Position numbers and translations under genes: made by a program. The notes beneath the pieces were generated by a model, which was not told the DNA's origin, made no database searches, and was given only the letters and a program-made list of their open reading frames with translations. From contig CALKUK010000014.1 of the NCBI GenBank assembly GCA_937996655.1, positions 310,001 to 374,000 of the forward strand: DNA of 64,000 bases, in the 5' to 3' direction. Within the stretch, counting starts at the first letter, position 1. Each line of letters starts with the position of its first letter. The DNA comes from an uncultured Sphingomonadaceae bacterium. GTDB taxonomy: Bacteria; Pseudomonadota; Alphaproteobacteria; Sphingomonadales; Sphingomonadaceae. Shown here one piece after another: positions 32,263-41,879 of the stretch.

Positions 32263-34488
32263 TTATGTGTTTCCGGGCAAGAGGGGCAGCGACCGATATC
32301 GCCGCCCGCTGCCCGCCCATAGGGCGTTGGCAATGGCGGGCGCAACTGCCGCGATGCCGATTTCCCCAAGCCCACCAGAGGGTTCGCGACTGGGGATGAT
32401 CTCAATCTGGATGTCGGGAATATCGTTGATCCGTGGCAGGCGAAGCCCGCCGAGCGTGCGGGGGGAGGGCAGGCCGCGATCCACTTCCACTGCATTGCCA
32501 ACCGCCATGGCCAGCCCGAACAATAGGCCGCCCTGAATCTGCTGGAGCGCAACATCGGGGTGGAGGATGCGGCCCACATCGGCAACGGCATAGAGGCGCG
32601 GCACGACGATCTGCTGGGCATCGGACACATAGGCTTCGGCCAGCACGGCAATGTGGCTGCCCTGCATCGAATGACAGGCCAGACCCTGTTGCGTGCCTTC
32701 CGCCCCGCCTTCCCATCCGCCGAGCACCGTTACCTTGGACAGGCAGGTGGCCAGTCTGGGATTGCCGCCCAACATGGCCATGCGGAAGGAGAAACCCTCA
32801 ACGCCGCTTTGTTTGGACAGCTCATCGATAAAGGCTTCGCGGAAGAAGGCGGTATAGGCATCCGCCCCGCCGCGCAGCTTTCCGGTCGGGACACCAATGT
32901 CCGCCGGGTGGTGGACGATGCTGACATGCGCCATCGGATAAGGCGGCAGGGCACCGGACACCGCTGAAGGATCGCTGGTGCCTGCCGCATCCTTTTGGGC
33001 GTCCAGCGCGGACAGGCCGTCGGCAACACGTCCCTTCGTTTCCACAAGCGCTGCCGGGGTCGCGATGCGTGTCCGCCAGGCCTCAACCGTTCCGGCAGGG
33101 CCCATGCGGGCGAACATCTGGGCGAGGGCGGGCGGGCCGCACCGGTCCTGCATCATGTCTTCGCTGCGGGACCAGACAAGCTGCACCGGCTTGTCGAGAT
33201 CAAGCGCGATCTGCGCCGCCTGCACGGCGGCATCAATTTCATGGTTCCGCCCGAACGATCCGCCGATCATCATCGGGTGGACGATGACATCGTCTTCGGA
33301 AAGATCACAGGCATTGGCAATCGCGCGGCGGGCGAGGCCGGGGGCCTGCGTTTGCATCCACACTTCCAGCTTGCCGTCGCGCGGGGCGGCGGTCGCCGCC
33401 AAAGGCTCCAGCGATGCATGGGGGCGGAACCCGGCGGTATAGTCCGCCCGGTAGAGCGGGGCATTTTCGAACATGCCATCGACATCGCCAATGCCCGCCA
33501 TCTCCGTGCCGTCGGCGTCAAAGGCGGTCCGCAGGGCTTTTACGACGGCGGCTCCATCGGGGAAGGGGCCTTGGGTTTCAAAACGGGGGTGCGCCGCGTC
33601 AAGTGCGGATTGCGCGGTCCACCAGGTCTTCGCAACGACCGCAACCCAGCGCTCCTTCTTGATGACGCGCAAAACGTCGCGGCTGCCGGTGGCGCGGGCT
33701 TCGTCCAAGGATTTAAAACGCGTGTCCCCCAGCGGACCGGACCGGACAGCGGCATAGACCATCGCGGGCAGACGGATATCTGCTGCAAAACTTGCCGAGC
33801 CGTCGACCTTTGCCGGGGCGTCCAGCCGCGCCACCGACTGGCCGAGCAGCCGAATGTCCCGTCCGGTGCGCAGCGGCAAAGGATCGGGAATGTCCTGCTC
33901 TGCCGCCTCTTCGCACAGGGCCGCAAAGCTCAGCCGGTCATTGCCAAGGACGACAAAGCCGTTCTCTGTTTCACATGCCTGCCAGTCTGCGCCCCAACGT
34001 TTGGCGGCGGCCATGCACAACAGCGCCCGTGCAGCCGCGCCCGCATCGCGCGCCCGCGCTTCAAAGACGGACGGGGCAAAGGCCTCATCGGTCAGTTGCG
34101 GCGGCGGCGGTGAAAAGGGCGTGGACGGCATAAGCCCCGGCCAATCCGCGACGGCGGCGTCATTGCCATAAAGCGGATTGATCGGTGCTGGTTCGACGCC
34201 GATGGTCCGCCAGTCCGCCCCCAGTTCATCCGCTACGATCTGCGCGAACAGGGTATAGGCGCCCTGTCCCGTTTCGACTTCCGGAACGGCAACGGTGATC
34301 TGGCCAGACTTTGCGACCTTCACATAACCGTTCAGCACAAACTCACCGGGGGATGCGACCAGATTTGGGGCAAAGGTCCTTGGCCAAACGGTCCAGGCGA
34401 GGAGCAGGCCGACGCCAGCGCCTCCCCCGATTAAAAGCCCGCGCCGCGAAATATGCCGCGGCCGCTCCCCAAACGCACGGATCGTCAT
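32263..34488 (-). CDS. Molybdopterin-binding hydroxylase subunit, isoquinoline 1-oxidoreductase beta type
   Basis: A 741-residue protein of the xanthine dehydrogenase large-subunit class. A Tat-like signal (ISRRGLLIGGGAGVGLLLAW) suggests export in folded form. It has the IorB order: a degenerate first Ald_Xan_dh_C domain, the hammerhead region (GSASFAADIRLPAMVYAAVRSGP), and pterin-contact motifs MIGGSFGRNHEIDAAV and KLRGGADAYTAFFREAFIDEL. Such enzymes hydroxylate N-heterocycles or aldehydes and need a small [2Fe-2S] subunit, but none lies beside it. Substrate unknown. Confidence 0.85.
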   Translation of the reverse strand: MTIRAFGERPRHISRRGLLIGGGAGVGLLLAWTVWPRTFAPNLVASPGEFVLNGYVKVAKSGQITVAVPEVETGQGAYTLFAQIVADELGADWRTIGVEPAPINPLYGNDAAVADWPGLMPSTPFSPPPPQLTDEAFAPSVFEARARDAGAAARALLCMAAAKRWGADWQACETENGFVVLGNDRLSFAALCEEAAEQDIPDPLPLRTGRDIRLLGQSVARLDAPAKVDGSASFAADIRLPAMVYAAVRSGPLGDTRFKSLDEARATGSRDVLRVIKKERWVAVVAKTWWTAQSALDAAHPRFETQGPFPDGAAVVKALRTAFDADGTEMAGIGDVDGMFENAPLYRADYTAGFRPHASLEPLAATAAPRDGKLEVWMQTQAPGLARRAIANACDLSEDDVIVHPMMIGGSFGRNHEIDAAVQAAQIALDLDKPVQLVWSRSEDMMQDRCGPPALAQMFARMGPAGTVEAWRTRIATPAALVETKGRVADGLSALDAQKDAAGTSDPSAVSGALPPYPMAHVSIVHHPADIGVPTGKLRGGADAYTAFFREAFIDELSKQSGVEGFSFRMAMLGGNPRLATCLSKVTVLGGWEGGAEGTQQGLACHSMQGSHIAVLAEAYVSDAQQIVVPRLYAVADVGRILHPDVALQQIQGGLLFGLAMAVGNAVEVDRGLPSPRTLGGLRLPRINDIPDIQIEIIPSREPSGGLGEIGIAAVAPAIANALWAGSGRRYRSLPLLPGNT

Positions 34489-34508
34489 CGATCCGTTGAT
34501 AGGGAAAG

Positions 34509-35795
34509 CTAGGCCGCCCTGCCAGCCATCAATTTGCGCGACATCGCGTCCACTTCCCGCATGGCCGCAAAAACCGGCTTTGTCAGGTCCGGTTCGCCGG
34601 TCTGGCCCAGCGCGTTGAGTTGCGCATAATACCAATATTGGACGCCAAAGCTGGCAATGGCGCGGATGGCCTTGATGCCTTCCAGCCAGCGTAGCCAGCC
34701 GGGCAAGAGGTGAAGCTGGTTTTCAAACCGGGCAATGTCGGTCGCGCCGTCCAGCAGCTTGTTGCAAGCGTCAGGATCACCGCACAAGGGGCGGCCAATA
34801 CCGATGAGGTCGGCAGCCCCGGTGGACAGCGCATGTTCCATCGCAGCGCGGGAGCGGAACCCACCCGTCACCATCAGTGGCATGACCTTGAGTTCCGCCT
34901 TCATCGCTTTGGCAAAGTCGACAAAATAGGCTTCGCGGGCAACGGTTGAGGCGGCGACGTTCGGCCGTTCGGCCGGTTCCATGCCGTCCATGTCCATCAT
35001 CGCAGGCTGTTCATAAGATCCGCCGGAGATTTCGAGCAGATCGACGCCTGCCTCTTCCAGCCAGCGGGCGACCTGAAGGCTGTCTTCAAAGGCAAAGCCA
35101 CCCTTCTGGAAATCGGCGGAGTTCAGCTTGACCGAAACAGGGAAGGCCGGGCCGACAGCCGCCCGCACGCGGCGAACCGTCTCCATCAGGAAGCGGGCCC
35201 GGTTTTCAAGGCTGCCGCCCCATTGGTCGGTTCGCTGGTTAGAGCGGGGGCTGAGGAACTGCGAAATGAGGTAACCATGCGCGGCATGGACCTGAACGCC
35301 GGTGAAGCCGGCTTCCTTCGCGGCAGCAGCGGCGGTGGCAAAGCGGCCGATCAGATCTTCAATCTCATCCTGCGTCAGGGGAACGGGTTCCCCAAATTGG
35401 CCACCCGGTAGACCGAGCTTCACCGCAGATGGCGCCTTGGGCGTCTTGTTGACGAGCACCTGTGTCTGGCGCCCGGCATGGCTGATCTGCATCCACAAAT
35501 GGTTGCCGGCTTCGGTTCCGGCCTTGGCCCAGGCGGCGAGGGCCGCCTTCATCTCGGCGTCCGGTGCCCGCTCAATCACGACATTGCCCGGGCGTTCCAG
35601 ATGGTCACGGTCAATGATGACGTTGCCGGTCAGGTGCATGCCCGCACCACCGTGCGACCAGCGACGGTAGAGCGTTTGGAGGGCCGCTGTCGGCACGCCG
35701 TCGGGCGTTGCCAGCCCTTCCGTCATCGCGCCTTTGGCGAGACGGTTGGGCAAAATGGCCCCGCACGGCAGGCGGAGCGTGTCTGAAAGGCTCAT
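34509..35795 (-). CDS. NADH:flavin oxidoreductase, old yellow enzyme family
   Basis: A 428-residue FMN enzyme with a TIM barrel. RLPCGAILPNRLAKGAMTEGLA opens it, QISHAGRQTQ and GFTGVQVHAAHGYLISQFLSP near residue 190 are the FMN and catalytic His-Ala-Ala-His region, and MVTGGFRSR and LIGIGRPLCGDP bind phosphate. It lacks the extra iron-sulfur domain of 2,4-dienoyl-CoA reductase. Substrates are likely enoates, enals or enones. The start ATGA overlaps the stop of the acyl-CoA ligase by four bases. Confidence 0.88.
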   Translation of the reverse strand: MSLSDTLRLPCGAILPNRLAKGAMTEGLATPDGVPTAALQTLYRRWSHGGAGMHLTGNVIIDRDHLERPGNVVIERAPDAEMKAALAAWAKAGTEAGNHLWMQISHAGRQTQVLVNKTPKAPSAVKLGLPGGQFGEPVPLTQDEIEDLIGRFATAAAAAKEAGFTGVQVHAAHGYLISQFLSPRSNQRTDQWGGSLENRARFLMETVRRVRAAVGPAFPVSVKLNSADFQKGGFAFEDSLQVARWLEEAGVDLLEISGGSYEQPAMMDMDGMEPAERPNVAASTVAREAYFVDFAKAMKAELKVMPLMVTGGFRSRAAMEHALSTGAADLIGIGRPLCGDPDACNKLLDGATDIARFENQLHLLPGWLRWLEGIKAIRAIASFGVQYWYYAQLNALGQTGEPDLTKPVFAAMREVDAMSRKLMAGRAA

Positions 35796-37510
35796 GCCGA
35801 CACCTTGCCTTGCCAAGCGGCACGATATTTGGCCCGCAAGGAGACCTTGTCGATCTTCTCCGTGCCGAGGCGCGGCAGGTTGTCGGCCTCGAACCAGATT
35901 TTTTCCGGGACCTTGAAGCCGGCGATGCGTTCTTTGAGGAAGGCACCCAGCCCGGCCTCATCAACACTCTGCCCCGGATGGAGATAGACAACGGCACCCG
36001 GCAATTCACCCAAGCGCTCATCCGGCAGGCCGAACACGCAGGCTTCGGCAACAGCGGGATGCTCGTAAATGGCGGCTTCGAGTTCCTGACAGCTGATATT
36101 CTCGCCGCCGCGGATGATGATGTCTTTCTTGCGGTCCACGATGAAGAGATAGCCGTCCGGATCCAGATAGCCGATGTCGCCGGTGCGGAAATAGCCATCC
36201 TCGGTCATGCAGTCGGCGGTTGCGTCTGGGCGGTTCCAATAGCCGGAGAACAAAGCAACCGACCGAATGGAGACTTCGCCACGTTCGCCCTGCGGCACCG
36301 GCTTTCCGGCGTCATCGAGGATCGCCATGTCGACCAGCGGCTTGGAGGGAAGGCCTGTTGAATTCGGCTTTTCCAGATAGTTGGTGGAAAAATTGCCGGC
36401 GCCAATGCCGTTGGTTTCGGTTAAGCCATAGCCAAGGGCGGGGGGCGCCGTCGGGAATTCATCGGCGATGCGCTTCACATGTTCGACCGGGCGGGGTGCC
36501 CCGCCACCGGAGAGACCCTGCAACGTCGACAGATCATATTTGTGCCGGTCAGGGTGCGACATCAGCTCAAAGCTCATCAGCGGCACGCCGGTGAAGTTGG
36601 TGATCTTTTCCTTCTGGATCAGTTCCATTGCGGTCACGACGTTCCATTTAGGCATCATCACGATCTTGCGGCCAATCGCGAAGCTGACCAGCATGACAGG
36701 CACTTCGCCGGTCACATGGAAAAGTGGCACGGTGAGCAAGGCTGCATGCTGCGGCCTGTCGAGTGAGACTGTGCCGTCTTCGGTCGCCAATTGGAGGACG
36801 ACGAGCGCCTGCGTGATGTAGTTGAACGTGCCCTGCACCACCGCGCGGTGGGTGCTGAATGCACCCTTGGACTGGCCGGTCGAGCCCGAGGTGAAGAGGA
36901 TGGTCGCCAGATCATCGCCCGTCATTTCCGGCAGCGTCACGTCCGACAGGTCGGCGTCGCCGAGAACCGGCGCGAGTGCCTTTTCGAGGACGGCTGAAAT
37001 GTCGAGGCCAACGATATGGGCACCGCCTGAATAGCCGACATCAGCAAGGCGCGCGGCGCGTTGGGCATCCGCCAGAACCAACGTTGCGCCGACAGCGTCA
37101 ATGCCCTCAGCCAGTTCGGCACCCTGCCACCAGCCGTTGAGCAAGGTGGCACAGCCACCGGCCATGAGGACGCCCATGTACAGGACAATCCAGCTCGGCG
37201 CGTTGCGCATGGCAATGCCGACGCGATCCCCGCGCTGGACATTGAAATTCTTGATCAGCGCTTTCGCAACGCGATCCGCCGCTGCATATGTCTGGGCAAA
37301 GCTGAGCCGTTCGTCCCCATCGACAATGAAAGCCGCGTCGCCATGCTGGCTACAGAAATAGGCGAAATACTGGGGGAGCGCGGGCGGCGCCGTCGCAACC
37401 ATAGGTAAATCAACGCCATAGGCCTTGTGGTGGGTCAGCGCCATGGGCGCGCCTTGACCGGTCAACAGTTCGGTCGCCTTGGCCAGGCGGATGTCCAAAT
37501 CAGACGGCAC
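35792..37510 (-). CDS. AMP-forming acyl-CoA ligase
   Basis: A 572-residue class I adenylate-forming enzyme. The phosphate loop ILFTSGSTGQSKGAFSTHRA is near residue 205, GYGLTETNGIGAG near 365, and YFRTGDIGYLDPDGYLFIVDRKKDII near 460 includes the hinge Asp. Overall it looks like a fatty-acid or aryl-acid CoA ligase; the exact acid is unknown. The GTG start at 37510 is supported by GGGAGAG a few bases upstream. It heads the minus-strand run with the flavoenzyme, molybdenum subunit, hemH and phaB. Confidence 0.88.
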   Translation of the reverse strand: MPSDLDIRLAKATELLTGQGAPMALTHHKAYGVDLPMVATAPPALPQYFAYFCSQHGDAAFIVDGDERLSFAQTYAAADRVAKALIKNFNVQRGDRVGIAMRNAPSWIVLYMGVLMAGGCATLLNGWWQGAELAEGIDAVGATLVLADAQRAARLADVGYSGGAHIVGLDISAVLEKALAPVLGDADLSDVTLPEMTGDDLATILFTSGSTGQSKGAFSTHRAVVQGTFNYITQALVVLQLATEDGTVSLDRPQHAALLTVPLFHVTGEVPVMLVSFAIGRKIVMMPKWNVVTAMELIQKEKITNFTGVPLMSFELMSHPDRHKYDLSTLQGLSGGGAPRPVEHVKRIADEFPTAPPALGYGLTETNGIGAGNFSTNYLEKPNSTGLPSKPLVDMAILDDAGKPVPQGERGEVSIRSVALFSGYWNRPDATADCMTEDGYFRTGDIGYLDPDGYLFIVDRKKDIIIRGGENISCQELEAAIYEHPAVAEACVFGLPDERLGELPGAVVYLHPGQSVDEAGLGAFLKERIAGFKVPEKIWFEADNLPRLGTEKIDKVSLRAKYRAAWQGKVSA

Positions 37511-37577
37511 GCGAATCTCTCCCTTTGTCTTATTCTTGTCCGCCTTTATGTAGGCCCAAATCCTGAGGGGAAAAGCC

Positions 37578-38435
37578 TTGATCCTTGCAAGCCTTGTTGA
37601 CGCTACGTCTGCCGTGCATTGGGAAAGCCTTGGGCTTGACCCGGTGGCGGTCGACCTCGGTTTTTTTAAGATCCGCTGGTATAGTCTGGCCTATATTACC
37701 GGCATCATTGTCGGCTGGTGGTATCTGGCAAAGCTGTGTGCTCAGCCGGGTTCCCCCATGGCGAAGCGGCATGTCGATGACTTTGTCTTCTACGCGACGC
37801 TGGGCATCATTCTGGGTGGCCGGATCGGCTATATCCTCTTTTACAAGCCGGAGATGATCTCACACCCGGTCAACATGCTAAAGCTTTGGGAAGGCGGCAT
37901 GTCTTTCCATGGCGGGCTGATCGGCGTGATCGTCGCGATCCTGTGGTTTGCCCGCGTGAACAAGCTCAACTGGCTGCGCGTCCATGATTATGTCGTGGTC
38001 GTTTATCCCATTGGCCATTTCCTTGGCCGCATCGCGAACTTCATCAACGGGGAACTTTGGGGCCGCGAAACGACGGTGCCTTGGGGCATGGTGTTCCCCG
38101 GCGGCGGCGATGTCGTCCGTCACCCCAGCCAGCTTTATCAGGCCGGATTGGAAGGCTTGCTGCTCGGCCTCATCCTGTCGGTTCTCTTCTGGAAAACAGA
38201 TGCCCGGTACAAGCCGGGCTATCTGGCAGGGCAATTTCTGATCTGGATGGGCGTGTTCCGCTTTGTGGCGGAAACAGTGCGGGAGCCGGATGTCGGCGTC
38301 TACGGCCTGTTCGGTATGACCATGGGGCAGACCTTGTGCGTGCCGCTGATCGTGCTTGGCCTCTATCTCATCTTTACGGCCAATGGTCGTCGTCAGAGGG
38401 TGGAAAGCGTTGCCGGACAAACCAGCGTCGCCTGA
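37578..38435 (+). CDS. lgt: Prolipoprotein diacylglyceryl transferase
   Basis: A 285-residue inner-membrane enzyme that moves diacylglycerol from phosphatidylglycerol to the lipobox Cys of prelipoproteins, the first step of lipoprotein maturation. Seven hydrophobic helices; the family signature HFLGRIANFINGELWGRET holds the essential Arg, and GGMSFHGGLIG the active His region. The TTG start at 37578 has GAGGGG at about 8 bases, supporting it. midA starts five bases after the stop. Confidence 0.96.
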   Translation: MILASLVDATSAVHWESLGLDPVAVDLGFFKIRWYSLAYITGIIVGWWYLAKLCAQPGSPMAKRHVDDFVFYATLGIILGGRIGYILFYKPEMISHPVNMLKLWEGGMSFHGGLIGVIVAILWFARVNKLNWLRVHDYVVVVYPIGHFLGRIANFINGELWGRETTVPWGMVFPGGGDVVRHPSQLYQAGLEGLLLGLILSVLFWKTDARYKPGYLAGQFLIWMGVFRFVAETVREPDVGVYGLFGMTMGQTLCVPLIVLGLYLIFTANGRRQRVESVAGQTSVA

Positions 38436-38439
38436 ACCG

Positions 38440-39504
38440 ATGCGCCCCGACCCGGAGTTGCCGGAACCGATGTTGCCAGAACGTCTGGCCCGGGCGATCA
38501 CGCTTGGCGGGCCGATGCCTGTTGCCCGCTTCATGGCGGCGGCAAACGCGCATTATTATGGCACGCGTGATCCGCTGGGGGCGGCGGGTGATTTCATCAC
38601 TGCACCCGAAATCAGCCAGATGTTCGGCGAATTGGTGGGGCTGTGGCTCGCCGATATGTGGGACAGGGCGGGCCGGCCTGTTGTCCATTATGTGGAACTC
38701 GGCCCCGGCCGCGGGACGCTTGCCGCTGATGCGCTGCGGGCCATGGCCAAGGCCGGGCTGACGCCGCAGGTCCATTTTGTGGAAACAAGTGCGGCGCTCC
38801 GCACGGCGCAGGCGCGCGCAGTGCCGGACGCTGTCTGGCATGATGATGTGACGACCCTGCCCGAGGATGCCCCCCTGCTGATCGCCGCCAATGAATTTTT
38901 CGATGCGCTGCCGGTCTATCAGCTCGTCCGGCGCGGTGAGACTTGGCATGAACGGTTGGTGGCCTGTCAGGACACGATCTTCCTGCCGATTGCGGGCAAG
39001 GCCGTGCCCGAAGACATCGTGCCCGAAGCATTGCGCGAGGCGGCCCCCGGCAGCATCATCGAAAGCGCGCCAGCCTCGGTCGCGGTCGTCCGGGCGCTGG
39101 CCAAGCGGCTGTCCGCGCAAGGCGGGGCGGCGCTGATAGTCGATTATGGCTATGAAGGGCCTGCCTTGGGCGAGACGCTGCAGGCGGTGAAGGGGCATGG
39201 CTTTGCCAACCCCTTTGAAGCCCCCGGAGAGCATGATCTGACGGCGCATGTCGACTTTGCAACCCTGGGCGGCATGGCTGAAATGTCGGGGGCGAAGGTC
39301 TTTGGCCCCGTCGCACAGGGCGATTTTCTGGGGCTGCTCGGCATTGCAGAGCGGACTGCCGCGCTCGCCCGTGCCCATCCGGAGCGGGGCGAGGACCTGG
39401 CCGAAGCGCATCGGCGCCTCACCCACCCCACTGAAATGGGCTCGCTGTTTCAGGCGATGGCGCTGGTGGGTCAGGGCTGGCCTGATCCTGCGGCAATGGG
39501 GTAG
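38440..39504 (+). CDS. SAM-dependent methyltransferase, MidA/NDUFAF7 family
   Basis: A 354-residue enzyme. Family blocks PVARFMAAANAHYYGTRDPLG, GDFITAPEISQMFGELVGLW, the SAM loop VELGPGRGTLAADALRAM and AANEFFDALPVYQ are all present. The mitochondrial homologue NDUFAF7 methylates an arginine of complex I subunit NDUFS2; a similar role on NuoD is a fair inference. The ATG at 38440 is chosen since it lies right after the lgt stop. An ATG at 38470 is an alternative. lgt, midA and pgeF form a common alphaproteobacterial order. Confidence 0.88.
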   Translation: MRPDPELPEPMLPERLARAITLGGPMPVARFMAAANAHYYGTRDPLGAAGDFITAPEISQMFGELVGLWLADMWDRAGRPVVHYVELGPGRGTLAADALRAMAKAGLTPQVHFVETSAALRTAQARAVPDAVWHDDVTTLPEDAPLLIAANEFFDALPVYQLVRRGETWHERLVACQDTIFLPIAGKAVPEDIVPEALREAAPGSIIESAPASVAVVRALAKRLSAQGGAALIVDYGYEGPALGETLQAVKGHGFANPFEAPGEHDLTAHVDFATLGGMAEMSGAKVFGPVAQGDFLGLLGIAERTAALARAHPERGEDLAEAHRRLTHPTEMGSLFQAMALVGQGWPDPAAMG

Positions 39505-39520
39505 GGTCGCTGCCTTACCG

Positions 39521-39600
39521 CTTGCCCTGAGCCTGTCGAAGGGCTGTCCTTCTTTCGGTGAGTAGATAAAAGCAGCCCTTCGACAAGCTCAGGGCGAGCG
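39521..39600. repeat. Sphingomonad REP-like inverted repeat, copy 4
   Basis: Arms CTTGCCCTGAGCCTGTCGAA and CCTTCGACAAGCTCAGGGCG around about 35 bases, between midA and pgeF. Confidence 0.78.
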
Positions 39601-39609
39601 GAGTTTCAA

Positions 39610-40383
39610 GTGACAAATCAACAGATTGAAATTTTCACCGCAACCGCCCTCTCGCCAATTCCGCACGGCTTTCTTGGCCGTCGCGGAGGCGTGTCCACCG
39701 GTCTTCATTCTGGCCTGAATGTTGGCGTCGGATCGGATGATGACCGGGATGCCGTCCTCGAAAATCGTCGTCGCGCCGCAAAGGCTGTATTGCCCGGTGC
39801 AGAGCTGGTGACGGTGCATCAGGTCCACTCGCCCGATGTCGTGACGGTCACAGGCCCCATCCCGCTCGACGCGCGACCCCCGGCGGATGCGATGGTCACG
39901 GACCGGCCGGGCCTGTTGCTCGGCATCCTGACAGCAGATTGCGCGCCAGTGTTGCTGGCGGATGCGGACGCCGGGATTGTCGGGGCGGCCCATGCTGGAT
40001 GGAAGGGCGCGATTGGCGGCGTCACAGACAAAACCATTGATGCGATGGTGGCCCTTGGGGCTGACCGGTCCCGCATCTATGCCGCCATTGGCCCCTGCAT
40101 CGCCCGGGCGTCGTATGAGGTTGATGCGGGGTTCGCGCGGCGTTTTCAGGAACAGGATCCGGAAAATGAGCGCTTCTTTTCCGCGGGCCGGCCGGACCAT
40201 TTCCAGTTTGATCTGGAAGGCTATGTCGCCAGCCGGTTGGCGGCGGCAGGCATTGGGCGGGTGGAGATGCTCGGGCTTGATACCTATCCCGATGCGACAC
40301 GCTTTTACAGCTTCCGCCGCGCCACCCACCGGGGGGAGCCGGGCTATGGACGGCAGATTTCGTTGATCGGCCTGCCCGCCTGA
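39610..40383 (+). CDS. pgeF: Peptidoglycan editing factor PgeF (laccase-domain, DUF152)
   Basis: A 257-residue YfiH-type protein. HGFLGRRGGVSTG starts it, TVHQVHSPDVVTV carries the first metal His, LTADCAPVLLADADAG the Cys and VGAAHAGWKGAIGG the second His, together the zinc site. Relatives correct mis-incorporated serine in muropeptides, and earlier work assigned them laccase or purine nucleoside activity. A GTG at 39610 is the only good start. Located after lgt and midA, as in many relatives. Confidence 0.9.
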   Translation: MTNQQIEIFTATALSPIPHGFLGRRGGVSTGLHSGLNVGVGSDDDRDAVLENRRRAAKAVLPGAELVTVHQVHSPDVVTVTGPIPLDARPPADAMVTDRPGLLLGILTADCAPVLLADADAGIVGAAHAGWKGAIGGVTDKTIDAMVALGADRSRIYAAIGPCIARASYEVDAGFARRFQEQDPENERFFSAGRPDHFQFDLEGYVASRLAAAGIGRVEMLGLDTYPDATRFYSFRRATHRGEPGYGRQISLIGLPA

Positions 40384-40440
40384 TTGCTTGCGCCGCGCGC
40401 CTTAGGCCCCTAGCTTTGGGGCGTAATTGGGGGAAGATTT

Positions 40441-41850
40441 TTGGAAAATTCACAGAAATGGAGCCTGTTGGCGGGCTTTGGCGTCTTTGCGCTGATGCTG
40501 CTGGCGCCTGCGCCTGCCGGGATGACGCTGCTCGCCTGGCATACAGCGGCGCTTGTCGTGTTGATGGCGGTGTTCTGGATGACAGAGGCATTACCGCTCA
40601 CCGTTACGGCCCTTTTGCCGTTTGTCGTGCTGCCCTTTATCGGCGTCATGAGCGCGGACAAGGTGGCTGCCTCTTATTACTCCCCCATCCTGTTTCTCGT
40701 GTTGGGCGGCGCCTTCATCGCGCTGGCGATTGAGCGGACCGGGCTGCACCGGCGCTTTGCGCTGGCCATTCTCGCGCGCGGCGGACGTACCGCAGGCTCG
40801 CTGCTGATGGCGTTCATGATTGCAACGGCGCTGATTTCCATGATCGTTTCGAACACGGCAACCGCGCTCATCATGATGCCGATCGCTGTCGCTGTGCTGC
40901 GCGCCAACCGCACGCCTGAGGGGGAGACATCAGGCCTTGCCGGTGCGCTTCCCATGGGCATTGCCTTTGCCGCTTCCATTGGCGGGCTTGGCACATTGGT
41001 GGGATCCCCGACCAATGCGATTGCAGCGGGCCTCATTCAAAAGAGCGTCGGCTATTCCATCGATTTTCTCACCTGGTCGGCTTATGGCCTGCCCATCGTC
41101 CTTATCGGCATTCCGGCCTGCTGGCTCATCCTCATGCGTGTGCAGAATGTCGCGGCAGGTGGGTTTGATGCCGCCGCCGCCCATGCCAGCATTGGGGAGG
41201 CGCAGCCCTGGACGACAGCGGAAAAGCGGCTCGTGCCCCTTATCCTGCTGGTGGTCGCGGGCTGGGTCGCGTCTTCCTATCTTTCCGCGCTCCTGCCCAA
41301 AGGCATGTTGGAGGATGGCACGATTGCAATCCTTGTGTCGCTGCTTTTGTTCATCGTGCCCGATGGCACCGGGCGGCCGCTGTTGAACTGGAAGGAAGCA
41401 GACCGCGCGCCCTGGGGCGTCATCATGATGTTCGGCGGCGGGCTTGCGCTTGCGGCGGGGATCAGCGCCTCCGGTCTGGCGGAGTGGCTGGGCGATGTGC
41501 TGCGGCCCTTGGGGAGCGTCCATCCGATCATCGTGGCGGTGGTGCTCGTCGGCATCGTCATCATCGTTACCGAATTTGCGTCCAACGTTGCGACCGCATC
41601 GGGCGTCATGCCGGTTGTCGGCGGGCTGATTGCAGCGACCGGCGCGGACCCTGCACTGCTCGCTGTAAGCGCGGCGATGGCGGCAAGCTGGGGCTTCATG
41701 CTGCCGTCGGGCACAGGGCCCAACGCCATTGCTTGGGCGACCGAGCACATCGCGCTGCCGCGTATGCTCAAGTCCGGCTTCATGCTTGATATTGTGGGCA
41801 TCCCGCTGATCGTCGGGACCGCTTGGGCCATCGGGCTTATTTTGGGGTAA
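40441..41850 (+). CDS. DASS (SLC13) family sodium/dicarboxylate symporter
   Basis: A 469-residue transporter with about twelve hydrophobic helices. The two SNT-type motifs that bind sodium and carboxylates are present as VSNTATALIMMPIA (near residue 140) and EFASNVATASGVMPVV (near 380). It would import succinate, malate or fumarate with sodium. The TTG at 40441 is preceded by GGGGGAAG at a good distance and no better start exists. It is 57 bases after pgeF, possibly on its own promoter. Confidence 0.9.
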   Translation: MENSQKWSLLAGFGVFALMLLAPAPAGMTLLAWHTAALVVLMAVFWMTEALPLTVTALLPFVVLPFIGVMSADKVAASYYSPILFLVLGGAFIALAIERTGLHRRFALAILARGGRTAGSLLMAFMIATALISMIVSNTATALIMMPIAVAVLRANRTPEGETSGLAGALPMGIAFAASIGGLGTLVGSPTNAIAAGLIQKSVGYSIDFLTWSAYGLPIVLIGIPACWLILMRVQNVAAGGFDAAAAHASIGEAQPWTTAEKRLVPLILLVVAGWVASSYLSALLPKGMLEDGTIAILVSLLLFIVPDGTGRPLLNWKEADRAPWGVIMMFGGGLALAAGISASGLAEWLGDVLRPLGSVHPIIVAVVLVGIVIIVTEFASNVATASGVMPVVGGLIAATGADPALLAVSAAMAASWGFMLPSGTGPNAIAWATEHIALPRMLKSGFMLDIVGIPLIVGTAWAIGLILG

Positions 41851-41879
41851 GGGCAACCCGCCCACCCGAACTGAGTGGA

